A stretch of DNA of 64,000 bases from Methylobacterium phyllostachyos (GCF_900103445.1 NZ_FNHS01000017.1:50004-114003), one strand, 5' to 3'; counted from the stretch's first letter, positions 9,144 through 17,622 are shown. Numbers and translations: made by a program. The notes: generated by a model not told the origin, from the sequence alone.

Positions 9144-9659
9144 TCAGCTCTGGCGGCGCGCGTTCGGCCGAGCGCGGCGCAGGCGGACGATCACCTCGAC
9201 ACCGGCGATCTCCATGCCCTCAGGCGCCTCAGGCAGCGAATCGACTGTGATCCCGCAATCGGGCATGTCGATCACTTGGCTCTCGTCCTCCAGGTAGAAA
9301 TGGTGATGCTCACTCGGGTTCGTGTCGAAGTAGGCCTTCGACCCGTCGAGTGCGAGCTGACGCAGAAGCCCGGCCTCGGTGAACTGGTGCAGCGTGTTGT
9401 AGACCGTGGCCAGCGAAACCGGCACCTTGGCCCGCATCGCCTCGTCGTAGAGCATCTCGGCCGTCAGGTGGCGGTCGCCCCGGCCGAACAGCAGCCAGCC
9501 CAGGGACAGGCGCTGCCGCGTCGGCCGCAGGCCCGCCCGGCGCAGACGATCGCGCAGGTCGGAGAGGGGGCAACCGCGGCGCGGCGTCCCGTTGGCGTCC
9601 AACTGGGGAGCGGGGACCCGCCCATTGAAGACGGCCTGGAAGGGCACCGGTTCGGACAT
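9144..9659 (-). CDS. irr: Fur-family iron response regulator Irr
   Basis: 171 residues. Fur fold: winged-helix start GLRPTRQRLSLGWLLFG, recognition helix region VSLATVYNTLHQFTEAGLL, and the HHH motif (SEHHHFYLED) typical of Irr. In Rhizobiales Irr senses haem/iron status and represses or activates iron and haem genes. Placement beside fabA-fabB-fabI on the opposite strand is the usual arrangement of irr in this order and supports the call over Fur, Mur, Zur or PerR. The N-terminal GTPRRGCPLSDLRD has a Cys that could be part of a haem-responsive site, though no full CP haem motif at the expected spot is certain. Confidence 0.9.
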   Translation of the reverse strand: MSEPVPFQAVFNGRVPAPQLDANGTPRRGCPLSDLRDRLRRAGLRPTRQRLSLGWLLFGRGDRHLTAEMLYDEAMRAKVPVSLATVYNTLHQFTEAGLLRQLALDGSKAYFDTNPSEHHHFYLEDESQVIDMPDCGITVDSLPEAPEGMEIAGVEVIVRLRRARPNARRQS

Positions 9660-9876
9660 CGCTAGACTGAACGCTCGACAGAGGGGCCTGAGAGGATTCC
9701 CGTCAGTATATGGAACTGGGTCTATGGTCGCAACCCAAGCCGCGCTGTGCCGCTTGACGAAGGCCCGTGGCTTTGAAGGCGCATCGCCCCGTGCTAACCC
9801 GCGCGCCACAGGACGGGGCTACGGCCTACGTCGGCGAACGCGACGCGCTCGCAGATCCGAGGACACAGCCAACGCA

Positions 9877-10413
9877 ATGCCGCCAGACGCCGAAACCTCT
9901 GCGCCGCAGGGAAACCGCCGATCGCACTACTCCTACGAGGACCTTCTGGCCTGCGGGCGGGGCGAACTCTTCGGGGCCGGGAACGCGCAACTGCCGTTGC
10001 CGCCGATGCTGATGTTCGATCGGATCACCTCGATCGCCACGGACGGCGGCGCCCACGGCAAGGGCCATGTGACGGCCGAACTGGATATCCGGCCCGACCT
10101 CTGGTTCTTCCCCTGCCACTTCCAGGGCGACCCCGTGATGCCAGGCTGCCTGGGGCTCGACGCCCTGTGGCAGATGCTCGGCTTCCATCTCGGTTGGCTC
10201 GGCTCGCCGGGCCGCGGACGCGCGCTGGGCGTGGGCGAGGTGAAGCTCGCCGGCCAGGTGCTGCCGTCGATGAAGCGAGTCGTCTACAACGTCGATGTGA
10301 AGCGGGTCCGCCAGGGCAAGCTCGTCCTCGGCATCGGCGACGGCTGGCTCGAGGCCGACGGCGAGCGCGTCTACCAAGTGCAGGACATGCGCGTCGGCCT
10401 GTTCCAGAGCTGA
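9877..10413 (+). CDS. fabA: 3-hydroxydecanoyl-[ACP] dehydratase/isomerase FabA
   Basis: 178 residues. It introduces the cis double bond at C10 in type II fatty acid synthesis. The active-site motif FFPCHFQGDPVMPGCLGLDA is intact with His81 and Asp95, and the C-terminal dimer strand region is complete. ATG at 9877 gives the usual length. It is divergent from irr across 217 bp and starts the fabA-fabB-(small gene)-fabI cluster. Confidence 0.95.
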   Translation: MPPDAETSAPQGNRRSHYSYEDLLACGRGELFGAGNAQLPLPPMLMFDRITSIATDGGAHGKGHVTAELDIRPDLWFFPCHFQGDPVMPGCLGLDALWQMLGFHLGWLGSPGRGRALGVGEVKLAGQVLPSMKRVVYNVDVKRVRQGKLVLGIGDGWLEADGERVYQVQDMRVGLFQS

Positions 10414-10553
10414 ATGGACCGGTTCGGGGGCGCCCTCGGCGGCTTGGTCGCAACGTTGGGCGTCTTCGGCGGTTGAGATTGTGTCCGCGTCATCTTAGCT
10501 GACCGGGACGCGGCGCGGGCGAGCGACGCCGCGACGGAGGTATCGTCACCATC

Positions 10554-11780
10554 ATGCGCCGTGTCGTCATCACCGGGATGGGCATCGTCTCGTCCATCGG
10601 CAACAACACGCAAGAGGTGCTGGCCTCCCTGCGCGAAGCCCGCTCGGGCATCGCGCGCGACGCCAGCTACGCCGAGCACGGCTTCCGCAGCCAAGTCTCC
10701 GGCGCGCCGACCCTCGACCCGGAGGGCGCGGTGGATAGGCGCGCCATGCGCTTCCACGGCGGCGGCACCGCCTGGAATCACGTCGCCATGGATCAGGCGA
10801 TCGCCGATGCCGGGCTGGACGCGGGCGATGTCTCGAACGAGCGCACCGGCATCATCATGGGCTCGGGTGGCCCCTCGACCCGGGTGATCGTCGAGGCCGC
10901 CGCCATCGCCCGCGACAAGGGGCCGAAGCGGATCGGCCCATTCGCGGTGCCGAAGGCGATGTCGTCGACCGCCTCAGCGACGCTCGCCACGTGGTTCAAG
11001 ATCCGCGGCGTGAACTACTCGATCTCATCGGCCTGCGCGACGTCGAACCACTGCATCGGCAACGCCGCGGAGATCATTCAAGGCGGCCGCCAAGACATCA
11101 TCTTCGCGGGCGGCTGCGAGGATCTAGACTGGACGCTGTCGGTGCTGTTCGACGCCATGGGCGCCATGTCGTCGAAGTACAACGACACACCGGCCCGGGC
11201 CTCCCGGGCCTACGACGCCAACCGCGACGGGTTCGTCATCGCGGGCGGCGCCGGCGTGCTGGTCCTGGAGGAGTTGGAGCACGCCAAGGCGCGTGGCGCG
11301 CGGATCTACGGGGAGATCGCGGGCTACGGCGCGACGTCGGACGGGCACGACATGGTGGCGCCGTCCGGCGAGGGCGCGGTGCGCTGCATGCGCCAGGCGA
11401 TCGAGAGCCTGAAGGGCGCCCGGATCGACTACATCAATCCGCACGCCACCTCGACCCCGGTCGGGGACGAGAAGGAGATCGAGGCGATCCGCGAGGTCTT
11501 CGGCCGCGGCGAGGTGTGCCCTCCGATCGCTGCCACGAAGTCACTGACCGGCCATTCGCTCGGCGCCACCGGCGTTCAGGAGGCGATCTACAGCCTCCTG
11601 ATGATGAACAACGGTTTCATCTGCGAGAGCGCCCATATCGATACGCTGGACCCGGCCTTCGCCGACATGCCGATCCTGCGGGCGCGCCGGGATAACGCCA
11701 AGCTCGGCCATGTCCTGACGAATTCCTTCGGATTCGGCGGGACCAACGCGACGCTGGTGCTGAAGCACATCGACGCCTGA
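10554..11780 (+). CDS. fabB: 3-oxoacyl-[ACP] synthase I FabB
   Basis: 408 residues, the normal KAS I length. The catalytic triad is visible: Cys161 in SISSACATSNHC, His297 in NPHATSTPVGD and His334 in TGHSLGATG; the C-terminal glycine-rich NSFGFGGTNATLVL is intact. It elongates unsaturated acyl-ACPs after FabA. There is a 140-bp gap after fabA, so the two may be co-transcribed. Confidence 0.96.
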   Translation: MRRVVITGMGIVSSIGNNTQEVLASLREARSGIARDASYAEHGFRSQVSGAPTLDPEGAVDRRAMRFHGGGTAWNHVAMDQAIADAGLDAGDVSNERTGIIMGSGGPSTRVIVEAAAIARDKGPKRIGPFAVPKAMSSTASATLATWFKIRGVNYSISSACATSNHCIGNAAEIIQGGRQDIIFAGGCEDLDWTLSVLFDAMGAMSSKYNDTPARASRAYDANRDGFVIAGGAGVLVLEELEHAKARGARIYGEIAGYGATSDGHDMVAPSGEGAVRCMRQAIESLKGARIDYINPHATSTPVGDEKEIEAIREVFGRGEVCPPIAATKSLTGHSLGATGVQEAIYSLLMMNNGFICESAHIDTLDPAFADMPILRARRDNAKLGHVLTNSFGFGGTNATLVLKHIDA

Positions 11781-11787
11781 AGCACCC

Positions 11788-11813
11788 GGAACCGCCGCCG
11801 TGAGGGCGGCGTT
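11788..11813 (+). promoter_or_regulatory. EcfG-like promoter motif GGAAC-N17-CGTT
   Basis: GGAAC at 11788-11792 and CGTT at 11810-11813 with exactly 17 bases between match the EcfG/sigma-T general stress consensus known in alphaproteobacteria. It sits 29 bp before the ATG of a 38-residue peptide gene. The spacer is itself a small inverted repeat (cgccgcc / gggcggc) directly after the fabB stop and followed by TTTA, so the same bases may instead act as a fabB terminator. Confidence 0.5.
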
Positions 11814-11842
11814 TACCGACCGTTGAGATTTCGGGGGCGGCC

Positions 11843-11959
11843 ATGGGGACGTTCATCTTCGGAACGTTGGGTGGGCTGATGCTCGCCGGGTGTGCGGCGA
11901 TCTATGCCAAGCAGGCCCTGATCAGGGAGGCGGAGTCCCGTACGGACGGCCATTTCTGA
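11843..11959 (+). CDS. Small membrane peptide of 38 residues
   Basis: The peptide starts MGTFIFGTLGGLMLAGCAAI and ends in a charged tail (REAESRTDGHF). One hydrophobic helix covers about residues 5-22; the LAGC sequence resembles a lipobox but lacks a basic n-region, so a plain single-span membrane peptide is more likely. It is followed 22 bp later by a strong terminator and preceded by an EcfG-like motif, which supports it as an independent stress-induced gene within the fab cluster. Function unknown. Confidence 0.6.
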   Translation: MGTFIFGTLGGLMLAGCAAIYAKQALIREAESRTDGHF

Positions 11960-11981
11960 TCGCGACTGGCAGTTCGTGAAC

Positions 11982-12008
11982 GCCCCGCCCATTCGGCGGG
12001 GCTTTTTT
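11982..12008 (+). terminator. Rho-independent terminator
   Basis: Perfect 8-bp stem GCCCCGCC / GGCGGGGC with a 5-base loop and six T residues (12003-12008). It ends the fabB/small-peptide transcript and separates it from fabI. Confidence 0.9.
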
Positions 12009-12142
12009 GTCCGTCCTGGTACGCCGACGCGTTTGGATCGCGCGGCGAGGCGCGCTAAGGCACCCTGCCGCGGTTCGGTCGAGCGCATCGCGGTCTGCCC
12101 CGGGATCCGGGCGCGGTGCACTCGTTCGGGACATGTGTCGGC

Positions 12143-12973
12143 ATGACGGGTTTGATGGCGGGCAGGCGCGGCCTGATCATGGGCGTCGCCAACGATCACT
12201 CGATCGCATGGGGCATCGCCAAGGCACTCCACGGACAGGGCGCGCAACTCGCCTTCACTTATCAAGGCGAAGCTCTCGGCCGGCGTGTCACGCCACTCGC
12301 CGCGCAGCTCGATTCGGACGTCGTCCTGCCCTGCGACGTCGAGGATACGAGCTCGGTCGATGCCGTATTCGAAGCGCTCGATGCACGCTTCGACGGCGGG
12401 CTCGATTTCGTCGTGCATGCCATCGGGTTCTCCGACAAAGCGCAGCTCAAAGGCCGCTACGTCGATGTGACCACGCGCGAGAATTTCGTGCGTACGATGA
12501 CGATCTCGTGCTTCTCCTTCACCGAAATTGCCCAGCGCGCCGCCAAGCGGATGAAGGCCGGCGGCTCGCTGCTGACGCTCACGTATGGCGGCTCGACGCG
12601 GGTCATGCCGAACTACAACGTGATGGGCATCGCCAAGGCGGCGCTCGAAGCCTCGGTCCGTTACCTCGCCAGCGATCTCGGCCCGAACGGGATCCGGGTG
12701 AACGCCCTGTCGGCCGGGCCGATGCGGACGCTGGCGGGTGCCGGGATCGCCGACGCACGGCTGATGTTCAACCACCAGCGCGCCCATGCTCCCCTGCGGC
12801 GGACCGTCAGCCTGGAGGATGTCGGCGGCTCGGCCCTCTACCTGCTGTCGCCGCTGTCGGGCGGCGTGACCGGCGAGGTCCACTTCGTGGATGCCGGGTA
12901 CAACATCATCTCGATGCCCCGCCCGGACGTGCTCCAGGCGCAGGACGAGGCGGGCGTCGTCGGAGCCCCTTGA
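12143..12973 (+). CDS. fabI: Enoyl-[ACP] reductase FabI (NADH)
   Basis: 276 residues from ATG at 12143 (MTGLMAG, the usual alphaproteobacterial start). The short-chain dehydrogenase fold with the FabI variant Rossmann motif GVANDHSIAWGIA, and the catalytic pair Tyr158 and Lys165 (YNVMGIAK) are present. It performs the last reduction of each fatty acid elongation round. It is separated from fabB by a terminator, so it probably has its own promoter in 12009-12142. Confidence 0.95.
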   Translation: MTGLMAGRRGLIMGVANDHSIAWGIAKALHGQGAQLAFTYQGEALGRRVTPLAAQLDSDVVLPCDVEDTSSVDAVFEALDARFDGGLDFVVHAIGFSDKAQLKGRYVDVTTRENFVRTMTISCFSFTEIAQRAAKRMKAGGSLLTLTYGGSTRVMPNYNVMGIAKAALEASVRYLASDLGPNGIRVNALSAGPMRTLAGAGIADARLMFNHQRAHAPLRRTVSLEDVGGSALYLLSPLSGGVTGEVHFVDAGYNIISMPRPDVLQAQDEAGVVGAP

Positions 12974-12979
12974 GCAGCC

Positions 12980-13234
12980 TCACTCCTCGGGGATGCGGCC
13001 CGGGGGCAGGGGACCCGTTTGGCTGACGCCGCGCTCGCCGCGACCGGCCCGCCTCTGGCGCTCGGCCCGGACCTCGTCGGCCGTGGGTGCGGCGGAGGGA
13101 TAGTTCGACGCGAAGGGATTGGGCGGCGCTCCGCGCCCCGAACCGCCGAAAAGCTTGTCGAGAAACCCGTCTTCAGCGTTCGCCGGCAGCGCGACGAGGA
13201 GAAGGGCGAGGGCGAGGATCGTTCGGAGCTGCAT
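12980..13234 (-). CDS. Small secreted hypothetical protein
   Basis: 84 residues with a typical signal peptide (MQLRTILALALLLVALPANA) and a mature part of about 64 residues, Pro/Gly/Arg-rich (FLDKLFGGSGRGAPPNPF). The minus-strand ATG at 13234 is chosen because the signal peptide begins there. It is convergent with fabI, 6 bp from its stop. No recognised domain. Confidence 0.65.
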   Translation of the reverse strand: MQLRTILALALLLVALPANAEDGFLDKLFGGSGRGAPPNPFASNYPSAAPTADEVRAERQRRAGRGERGVSQTGPLPPGRIPEE

Positions 13235-13313
13235 CGTCGTCGTTGCCGTACTGGGAGGCACCCAGGCTAGATCCACTTTCCGGCGGATCGGAGGCCGACG
13301 CCGCAGACCGTCT

Positions 13314-13338
13314 GGAACCGTGGCGCGTCCGGCGGGTT
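13314..13338 (+). promoter_or_regulatory. EcfG-like promoter motif GGAAC-N17-GTT
   Basis: GGAAC at 13314-13318 and GTT at 13336-13338, spacer 17, located 36 bp before the DUF2188 start codon. This is the expected distance for a short leader carrying the AGGAGG-like site at 13365. Confidence 0.55.
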
Positions 13339-13374
13339 CGCGCTCAACGACAAAGGGCGCGTACAGGAGGCGTG

Positions 13375-13614
13375 ATGTCCGAGGTTACCTATCGCATCGT
13401 CGAGCATGATGGCGGCTTCGCCTACAAGGTGGGCGATGTGTTCTCCGAGACCTTCCCGAGCCGCGAGGAGGCGCTTCAGGCGGCCCAGGCGGCGGCCGCC
13501 GAGCAGCAGGTTCCAGGCTCGACCGAGGGCATCCGCTACCAGGATCAAGCTGGCGGCTGGCACGATGAGACCGCCCAGGGCAACGACCGGCCGCACGCCA
13601 AGGTCGTCGAGTAG
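13375..13614 (+). CDS. DUF2188-like small protein
   Basis: 79 residues; strong ribosome site (caggagg) before ATG 13375. The pattern of YRIVEHDGGFAYKVGDVFSETFPSREEALQAA fits the DUF2188 family, small cytoplasmic beta-beta-alpha proteins of unknown role often seen among stress-induced genes. The EcfG-like motif upstream agrees with that. It precedes the DUF6880-like gene by 51 bp on the same strand. Confidence 0.75.
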   Translation: MSEVTYRIVEHDGGFAYKVGDVFSETFPSREEALQAAQAAAAEQQVPGSTEGIRYQDQAGGWHDETAQGNDRPHAKVVE

Positions 13615-13665
13615 CCGCAGGGACGCAACGATCGTGCGGAAGCCGGCGCATCGACAGGAGCCGTC

Positions 13666-15156
13666 GTGGCGCGCGCTCGGGCGGTGAAGCCGAAGGCGCC
13701 GGGCCTGCCGAAGGGCGCGCGGCGCACGACGCCGTCGCCCGAGACGCTGGCGGCCCTCGGCGCCGACAGGCTGATCGGGCTGATCCTCGGTGAGACGGCG
13801 CGCAATCCTGGCTTCAAGAAGCTGGTCACCGCGGCACTCGCCTCGCTACAGGGGCCCGACGCCGTCGCGGCCATCGTCGACCGGCGGCTGACTGCGCTCG
13901 AAGGCGCCCAGGGCTATATCGATTGGCAGAAGCGTCGGGCCTTCGCGGCCGATCTCAACGCCACCATCACGGTGATCGTCGACGAGCTGCGTCCCCTCGA
14001 TCCTGCCGCAGCCCTCGACCGGCTCCGGCGCTTCCTCGCCCATGCCGACGCGGTGCTCAACCGCGTGGATGACGGGAACGGCGCGGTCCAGGGGGTCTTC
14101 GAGCGGGCGTCCGCGGCCTTCGTGGCGATCGTTGGCGGGTTACCGCCCGAGGTGGCCGGGCGGATCGCGACGAGCCTTGTGTCCCCGTTCACCGACGATC
14201 CGTTCGGACCCCTCGGGATCCTGTTGTCGGAGATGATTCCATCGATTCCGGCTGATGCCCTTGCCGAGATCGACGCGGGCTTGGCCGAAGCGCTTGCCAG
14301 ACCCGAGGCTGGCCGGTCACGAAGCGGACATGCTGCCTATCGCTCGGCGATGCGCACCCAAGTCCTGCGTCTGCGTCAGGCCATCGCCGACCGCCGGGGC
14401 GATCCGGACGCGTTCATTGCCCTCGAGAGCGCGATCGTCCCCGGGGGCGAGAACCGGACTGCGATCGCCCGGCGGCTCCTCGCCGCAGGCCGTGCGCGCA
14501 AGGCCCTGGATTGGATCCGGCGGCCGCAGGATCCCAGGCGGCGGCTCGCCACCCGTGAGGACCTGATCGCCGGCTTCGATCCGCGGGGGCCGGAGCGCGA
14601 GCGCCTACTCGCGGAGATCGAGATCCTCGACGCCCTCGGAAACAGCCGCGAGGCGCAGGCTCTTCGCTGGGGATGCTTCGAGCGTGAGCTCGACGGCCCC
14701 ATGCTGCGCAGCTTCCTCGCCAAGCTCCCCGATTTCGAGGACGAGGAGGCGCTGCAGCGTGCCCTCGACCATGCGGAAGCCTTTCCGGAACCCCACCGGG
14801 CTCTGGCTTTTCTGATCGCGTGGCCGGACCTTCACCGCGCGGCCCGTTTGGTGACGCGGCGGCCCGACGCCTGGGACGGAGGCCTGCACTACACGATCCT
14901 CGCCCCCGCCGCCGACGCCCTGGCGCAGGACCATCCCCTGGCCGCAACGGTCCTGTACCGTCGGCTGATCGATGGCGTCTTCGCCCACGGCCGTAGCGCG
15001 GCCTACCCACATGCCGCGCGCTACCTCACAGAGCTCGATGGCCTAGCCCCGCGGCTCGAAGCGGGCGCGATCGAGCCGGACGCGGATGCCTATCGCGCCC
15101 AGCTCCGGCGCGAGCATGGCCGCAAACACGCCTTCTGGTCGTTGGTCCGCGCCTGA
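13666..15156 (+). CDS. Large alpha-helical hypothetical protein (DUF6880-like)
   Basis: 496 residues from GTG at 13666, with GACAGGAG at ideal spacing. No signal peptide or membrane segment. It is predicted almost wholly helical and rich in Arg/Ala/Leu; from about residue 230 on there are repeated helix-turn-helix units (RRLLAAGRARKALDWI, EILDALGNSREAQALR, AATVLYRRLIDGVF) that look like TPR-like solenoid repeats. I associate it with DUF6880 from memory of such proteins; function unknown. Probably cytoplasmic. Confidence 0.75.
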   Translation: MARARAVKPKAPGLPKGARRTTPSPETLAALGADRLIGLILGETARNPGFKKLVTAALASLQGPDAVAAIVDRRLTALEGAQGYIDWQKRRAFAADLNATITVIVDELRPLDPAAALDRLRRFLAHADAVLNRVDDGNGAVQGVFERASAAFVAIVGGLPPEVAGRIATSLVSPFTDDPFGPLGILLSEMIPSIPADALAEIDAGLAEALARPEAGRSRSGHAAYRSAMRTQVLRLRQAIADRRGDPDAFIALESAIVPGGENRTAIARRLLAAGRARKALDWIRRPQDPRRRLATREDLIAGFDPRGPERERLLAEIEILDALGNSREAQALRWGCFERELDGPMLRSFLAKLPDFEDEEALQRALDHAEAFPEPHRALAFLIAWPDLHRAARLVTRRPDAWDGGLHYTILAPAADALAQDHPLAATVLYRRLIDGVFAHGRSAAYPHAARYLTELDGLAPRLEAGAIEPDADAYRAQLRREHGRKHAFWSLVRA

Positions 15157-15163
15157 AGCGGCG

Positions 15164-15526
15164 TCAGTCGGTCACCGCGATGGAGTCGACGCGATCCGGA
15201 TAGAAGGCCACATGATCGCGGATCTGGTCCACCGCAGGATAGGGCGACTCGTAGCTCCACACCGCATCGGGCCGATGTGTTCCCTCAACCCTCAGGTCGA
15301 AGTAGCGTGCATCCCCCTTGTAGGGGCAGTGACTCGTGTGCGCCGAGGCCGCGAAGGTCTCAGAACGAATATCGCTCCGCGGCACGTAGAAGACCGGGGG
15401 ATATCGGGCCTCCTCAAGCCGGAGGGCGCGGCGCGTATCCGCGATCACGATTCCAGCAAGGGTCACGCGCACGCGGCGCGGCTCCCTCGTGATGATGATG
15501 GGGTGGTCGGGTCCGGGCAGTTTCAT
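15164..15526 (-). CDS. DUF427 domain protein
   Basis: 120 residues. The DUF427 core is clear: RVRVTLAGIVIADTRRALRL, then PPVFYVPRSDI and TSHCPYKGDARYFDL with the conserved Cys-Pro-Tyr-Lys-Gly block, and near the end WSYESPYPAVDQIRDHVAFY. The biochemical role of the family is unknown. Its start overlaps the stop of the upstream methyltransferase gene by 4 bp (ATGA), so the two are translationally coupled. Confidence 0.9.
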   Translation of the reverse strand: MKLPGPDHPIIITREPRRVRVTLAGIVIADTRRALRLEEARYPPVFYVPRSDIRSETFAASAHTSHCPYKGDARYFDLRVEGTHRPDAVWSYESPYPAVDQIRDHVAFYPDRVDSIAVTD

Positions 15527-16413
15527 GGTGATTCCCCGTCCTTCGGTTTCAACTCGATCGTCCCGAGAGCGTCGGCGAGGCGCGTTGTGGCGCTGCCGGG
15601 ACGCAAGGCCTTCTGCTGGCTCTCGTGCGGCACCCAGCCGGAGAGCCAGAGCACCTCGAAGGTCGCTCGCACGCGCCCGTCCGGATCGGAGAAGCGCTCC
15701 GCGTAGATTTCCGCGGCGCGCAGCAGGGTCGCCCGGCGGAGCGGCGTCCGCCGACGATCGGTGAGCACGTTGGTCATGCCCATGGCCCGCAGGTCACGCA
15801 TCAGGCCGAACGGGTCAGCGTAGCGCACCGTGAGCGTGTCGGTATCGGCCACAGGCAGCGCGAAACCGGCCCGTTGCAGCAGGGCGCCGGCCTCACGGAC
15901 GGCCGCGAACGGCGCGACCCGCGGGCTGATCCCCCCTTCAATCTCGCTCTCGGCCTGACCGAAGCTCTGGCGCAGTTCGGTGAGGGTGGCACCGCCGAGG
16001 AGGCAACCGACGAACAGCCCGTCCGGGCGCAGGGCACGGCGCAACTGGATCAGCGTGCCCGGCAGATCGTTGACGGCATGGAGCGCCAGCAGCGAGACGG
16101 CAAGATCGAGGCTTCCGGCCGCCAGGGGCAGGCTTTCCGGATCGCCGACGATCCGGCCATGTCCTGGCTCCGGACACGCTGCCAGCCTGATACACCGCGC
16201 CAGAGGATACCGGGCCGTCAGGATCGGCAGAGCAGCCGGCGCCGGCGAGGCGAGATCGAGCACGCTCGTGAACTCGCGGAGTACGGCGCCCAGGCGATCG
16301 TCGAGATCCTCGGCGAGTCGATCGAGCAGGAAGCCCGCATAGCCGAGCCGCCCGGCGCGGGCGAGGCGATGCCGGGCGAGGGCGGTGTCGAACAGGGCGG
16401 CGGGAGTATCCAT
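15523..16413 (-). CDS. SAM-dependent methyltransferase (NDUFAF5/BioC-like)
   Basis: 296 residues. Class I methyltransferase fold: VLDLASPAPAALPIL at the SAM-binding strand (atypical, without the GxGxG), then DPESLPLAAGSLDLAVSLLALHAVNDLPG. Length, the N-terminal FDTALARHRLARA and the C-terminal WVPHESQQKALRPGSA match alphaproteobacterial relatives of NDUFAF5, which in mitochondria acts on complex I assembly. BioC is less likely because no biotin genes are present. First gene of a two-gene operon with DUF427. Confidence 0.8.
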   Translation of the reverse strand: MDTPAALFDTALARHRLARAGRLGYAGFLLDRLAEDLDDRLGAVLREFTSVLDLASPAPAALPILTARYPLARCIRLAACPEPGHGRIVGDPESLPLAAGSLDLAVSLLALHAVNDLPGTLIQLRRALRPDGLFVGCLLGGATLTELRQSFGQAESEIEGGISPRVAPFAAVREAGALLQRAGFALPVADTDTLTVRYADPFGLMRDLRAMGMTNVLTDRRRTPLRRATLLRAAEIYAERFSDPDGRVRATFEVLWLSGWVPHESQQKALRPGSATTRLADALGTIELKPKDGESP

Positions 16414-16509
16414 CGCAGTTCAGATGGCATTCCCGATGCTCACCCGCCAGCGGCATCACGGCGACACGACCGAACCGGCGCACGGAGTCGTGAGCCGGTG
16501 TATCCTCGT

Positions 16510-16536
16510 GGAACGAGTCGGCAACGTGGCTGTTCC
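16510..16536. promoter_or_regulatory. Symmetrical EcfG-like motif GGAAC-N17-GTTCC
   Basis: GGAAC (16510-16514) and GTTCC (16532-16536) separated by 17 bases fit the EcfG consensus GGAAC-N17-GTT on both strands. On the plus strand it is 48 bp from the ATG of the glycine-zipper gene; on the minus strand about 97 bp from the methyltransferase start. Plus-strand use is more likely. Confidence 0.5.
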
Positions 16537-16582
16537 TGCACCACATGGCCGTCGGGCCACCATCGTTCGGGAGTTTTGCATC

Positions 16583-16828
16583 ATGACGCGCATGCTTGTC
16601 GGGGCCGCCATGGCCCTCGCCGCTCTCACGGCCGCCAGCGGCGCCGAGGCCAAGGGCTGCATCAAAGGCGCCATCGTCGGCGGCATCGCAGGTCACTACG
16701 CGGGCCATCACGGCCTGCTCGGCGCCGCGGCCGGCTGCGCGATCGGTCGCCATCGGGCGAATGCCCGCGACCGCCAGGTGGACCAGCAGCCGATGAACAC
16801 GGGCGCACAACCGGTTTCGGCCCGCTGA
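16583..16828 (+). CDS. Small secreted glycine-zipper protein
   Basis: 81 residues. Signal peptide MTRMLVGAAMALAALTAASGAEA, then a short glycine-zipper block (GCIKGAIVGGIAGHYAGHHG) and a polar tail. Glycine-zipper segments insert in or associate with membranes; small ones are common in the alphaproteobacterial envelope. It is preceded by an EcfG-like motif, suggesting general-stress control. Function unknown. Confidence 0.75.
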   Translation: MTRMLVGAAMALAALTAASGAEAKGCIKGAIVGGIAGHYAGHHGLLGAAAGCAIGRHRANARDRQVDQQPMNTGAQPVSAR

Positions 16829-16852
16829 GCCGCCCCCTCGGCTGACTCCGAC

Positions 16853-17614
16853 GTGACGGCATTCCAGGCCGTCGTCTCCGCCCTGCGCGGCCTGCCGCGC
16901 GGGGCTCTTTCGTTGATCTACCCGCCGACCTGCTCGGGCTGCGGTGCCGCCACCGCCGATCCCGGTGCCCTGTGCCCAACCTGCTGGTCGGGCCTGCGGC
17001 TGATCGAGGAGCCGGTCTGCCAGCGCTATGGAACGCCCTTCGCGCTCGATCTCGGCGTCGGGCCGCTGCTCTCGCCCCGTGCCATCGCCGATCCGCCGGC
17101 CTTCGAGCGGGCCCGCGCTGTTGCCCTCTACGACGGTGTGGCCCGCCGCCTCGTGCACCGATTGAAATACGAAGACCGCCTCGATCTCGCGGGTGTGATG
17201 GCACGAATGATGGCGGCGAGCGGTCGCGCGCTGATCGCCGAGGCCGAATGTGTCGTCCCAGTCCCGTTGCACCGGACACGCCTCTGGCGCCGTCGCTTCA
17301 ATCAGGCGGCGCTGCTGGGGCGGGCGATCGCCGCCGGGGCGGACCTGGACTTCGCGCCGGCGGGTTTGATCCGCGTCCGGGCGACGCGTCCGCAGGTCGG
17401 GCTCAGCCGTGCAGCCCGCGCCGAAAATCTGAGCGGCGCGTTCCGGGTACCGGCCGCCGAGGTGCATCGCCTCCGGGGGCGGCGGGTTCTCCTCGTCGAT
17501 GACGTCACCACCACGGGGGCCACCGGCAACGCCGCCGCCCGGGCGCTGCGGCGCGGCGGGGCTGGATCCGTCGATCTGCTGACCTTCGCGCTGGTGGCTG
17601 ATGCGATGGGGTGA
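16853..17614 (+). CDS. ComF family phosphoribosyltransferase-like protein
   Basis: 253 residues from GTG at 16853. An N-terminal zinc-binding motif (PPTCSGCGAA and LCPTCW, four Cys) is followed by a PRTase fold; the PRPP-binding loop is VLLVDDVTTTGATG (about 211-224). The family includes ComF (competence) and GntX; in alphaproteobacteria its substrate is unknown and it need not imply competence. It begins 24 bp after the glycine-zipper gene. Confidence 0.9.
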   Translation: MTAFQAVVSALRGLPRGALSLIYPPTCSGCGAATADPGALCPTCWSGLRLIEEPVCQRYGTPFALDLGVGPLLSPRAIADPPAFERARAVALYDGVARRLVHRLKYEDRLDLAGVMARMMAASGRALIAEAECVVPVPLHRTRLWRRRFNQAALLGRAIAAGADLDFAPAGLIRVRATRPQVGLSRAARAENLSGAFRVPAAEVHRLRGRRVLLVDDVTTTGATGNAAARALRRGGAGSVDLLTFALVADAMG

Positions 17615-17622
17615 ACGCGATG

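Noticed and set aside
9660..9876. Irr operator (ICE box) between irr and fabA
   Set aside because: No TTTAGAA-like palindrome could be found in the gap, so direct Irr control of fabA is not claimed.
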